A model generated the notes under the pieces. That model ran no database searches and was not told the DNA's origin. It worked only from the letters and a program-made list of their open reading frames with translations. DNA of 33,904 nt from an uncultured Gammaproteobacteria bacterium (GTDB lineage: Bacteria; Pseudomonadota; Gammaproteobacteria; Pseudomonadales; Pseudohongiellaceae): the NCBI GenBank assembly GCA_903837345.1, contig CAILUG010000048.1, forward strand, positions 1 to 33,904. Reading direction: 5' to 3'. The translations under genes and the position numbers were made by a program. Positions 33,563 to 33,904 of this stretch are shown piece by piece. How positions within the stretch are numbered: the stretch's first letter is position 1; the number at the start of each line of letters is the position of its first letter.

Positions 33563-33764
33563 TCACTACGGAGAGGAGGTCCTTGCGATGAATGGCCGAC
33601 TCAAGCTTTGGTCGTAGCAGGTCGTAATGACTGCCATATACCGAACACCACTATCCACGGCCCCCGCATGGGAAATGAAGTCTTTATTGAATCGCTGCTG
33701 AAAGGCGAGGTGCGAACCTATCCCGAACTGGTTACTTTCGGGGGGCGTCGCCTGTTGGGCCTGT
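33563..33764. other. Unassigned stretch between the palindrome and the IS21 end
   Basis: About 200 bases without a recognisable gene. A GGAGAGGAGG sequence lies eight bases before an ATG at 33588 that opens a frame of only nine codons. A longer frame runs from 33554 through this stretch (VFIESLLKGEVRTYPELVTF) and across the IS boundary; it has no family I know. It may be the remains of whatever the IS21 element interrupted. Confidence 0.4.
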
Positions 33765-33904
33765 TGTGTCAATCAGCGCCCAAAACTTTCCACCTGTCAG
33801 CGTCCAAAACTTTCCAGTCTAGCGACCTTTCTTGGCACCACTTTTATGGTGTTTGAAGCGGTAAGAGTCATTGCCGGTTTCCAGGATGTCGCAATGATGG
33901 GTAA
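33765..33904 (-). mobile_element. End of an IS21-family insertion sequence (partial)
   Basis: An istB-like gene end is followed, toward the outside, by two tandem copies of CAGCGYCCAAAACTTTCCA (33774 and 33799 onward), the repeated terminal sequence usual at IS21-type ends. The element likely ends near 33765 with TGTGTCA. It continues past the window edge, so family and length can only be inferred from this end. Confidence 0.7.
33819..33904 (-). CDS. istB: IstB-like IS21 ATP-binding protein, C-terminal fragment
   Basis: On the minus strand the last bases encode THHCDILETGNDSYRFKHHK and a basic end (SGAKKGR) before a TAG at 33819-33821. This is the usual C-terminus of IstB, the DnaC-like ATPase that helps the IS21 transposase IstA. 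Only 27 residues are inside the window, so the Walker motifs are not visible. It lies 54 bases inside the inferred end of the element, as in other IS21 members. Confidence 0.7.
   Translation of the reverse strand, partial: THHCDILETGNDSYRFKHHKSGAKKGR

Noticed and set aside
33770-33820. Tandem repeats that resemble a short CRISPR array
   Set aside because: Only two units with a few bases between them, next to an istB-like gene end. They are IS21 terminal repeats.

Overview
The window reads as chromosome of a Gram-negative proteobacterium, most likely a gammaproteobacterium. The pointers are a TonB-dependent outer-membrane receptor, a lipoprotein phospholipase D, the tesA/ybbA/ybbP neighbourhood, single-chain class I fumarase, and a tRNA-Gln(CTG) close to the E. 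coli sequence. A finer placement cannot be supported from sequence alone. Both ends lie inside insertion sequences (IS3-family on the left, IS21-family on the right), so the window is probably a whole contig broken at repeats.

Layout, left to right. (1) 1-2703: the tail of an IS3-family transposase, then a TonB receptor whose N-terminal part has been cut off by that insertion. (2) 2783-5314: a large Ski2-like DExH helicase with a DUF3516-type tail, convergent with the receptor across a bidirectional terminator. (3) 5315-10902: a palindromic intergenic element, then a translationally coupled three-gene operon on the minus strand: exported ankyrin protein, exported PSD1/DUF1587-1595-1592-1588-1585 c-type haem protein, and Tat-exported DUF1552 protein. 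(4) 11099-20942: an aromatic-catabolism-like block. It holds a secreted carboxymuconolactone-decarboxylase-like protein, a DUF2132 protein, a FAD monooxygenase, both subunits of a LigAB-type extradiol dioxygenase, a divergent alpha/beta hydrolase, a DUF3237 protein coupled to an ACS-type MFS transporter, and a DUF849/BKACE enzyme. A phospholipase D lipoprotein sits inside the block. (5) 21062-25880: an accessory stretch marked by three copies of tRNA-Gln (one a decayed 3' half, two identical and intact). Between them lie two genes of one multi-pass membrane family, an intact CadC-like winged-helix/TPR regulator, the C-terminal relic of what looks like a second such regulator, and an unknown 171-173-residue protein. 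(6) 25942-31784: tesA, a histidine kinase, ybbA-like ATPase and ybbP-like permease, all on one strand. (7) 31907-33430: class I fumarase, followed by a perfect 27-bp inverted repeat, about 200 bases I cannot assign, and the IS21 end.

How the genes may work together. The FAD monooxygenase, LigAB and alpha/beta hydrolase suggest ring hydroxylation, extradiol cleavage and product hydrolysis, with the ACS transporter supplying a carboxylated substrate. This is inference. The ankyrin/PSD1/DUF1552 operon is a conserved-looking exported system without an assigned function. The tRNA-Gln-bracketed region is the best candidate for an undescribed arrangement: repeated small cassettes, each a regulator plus a seven-helix-like membrane protein, abutting a tRNA copy, as expected of site-specific insertion or duplication at a tRNA gene.
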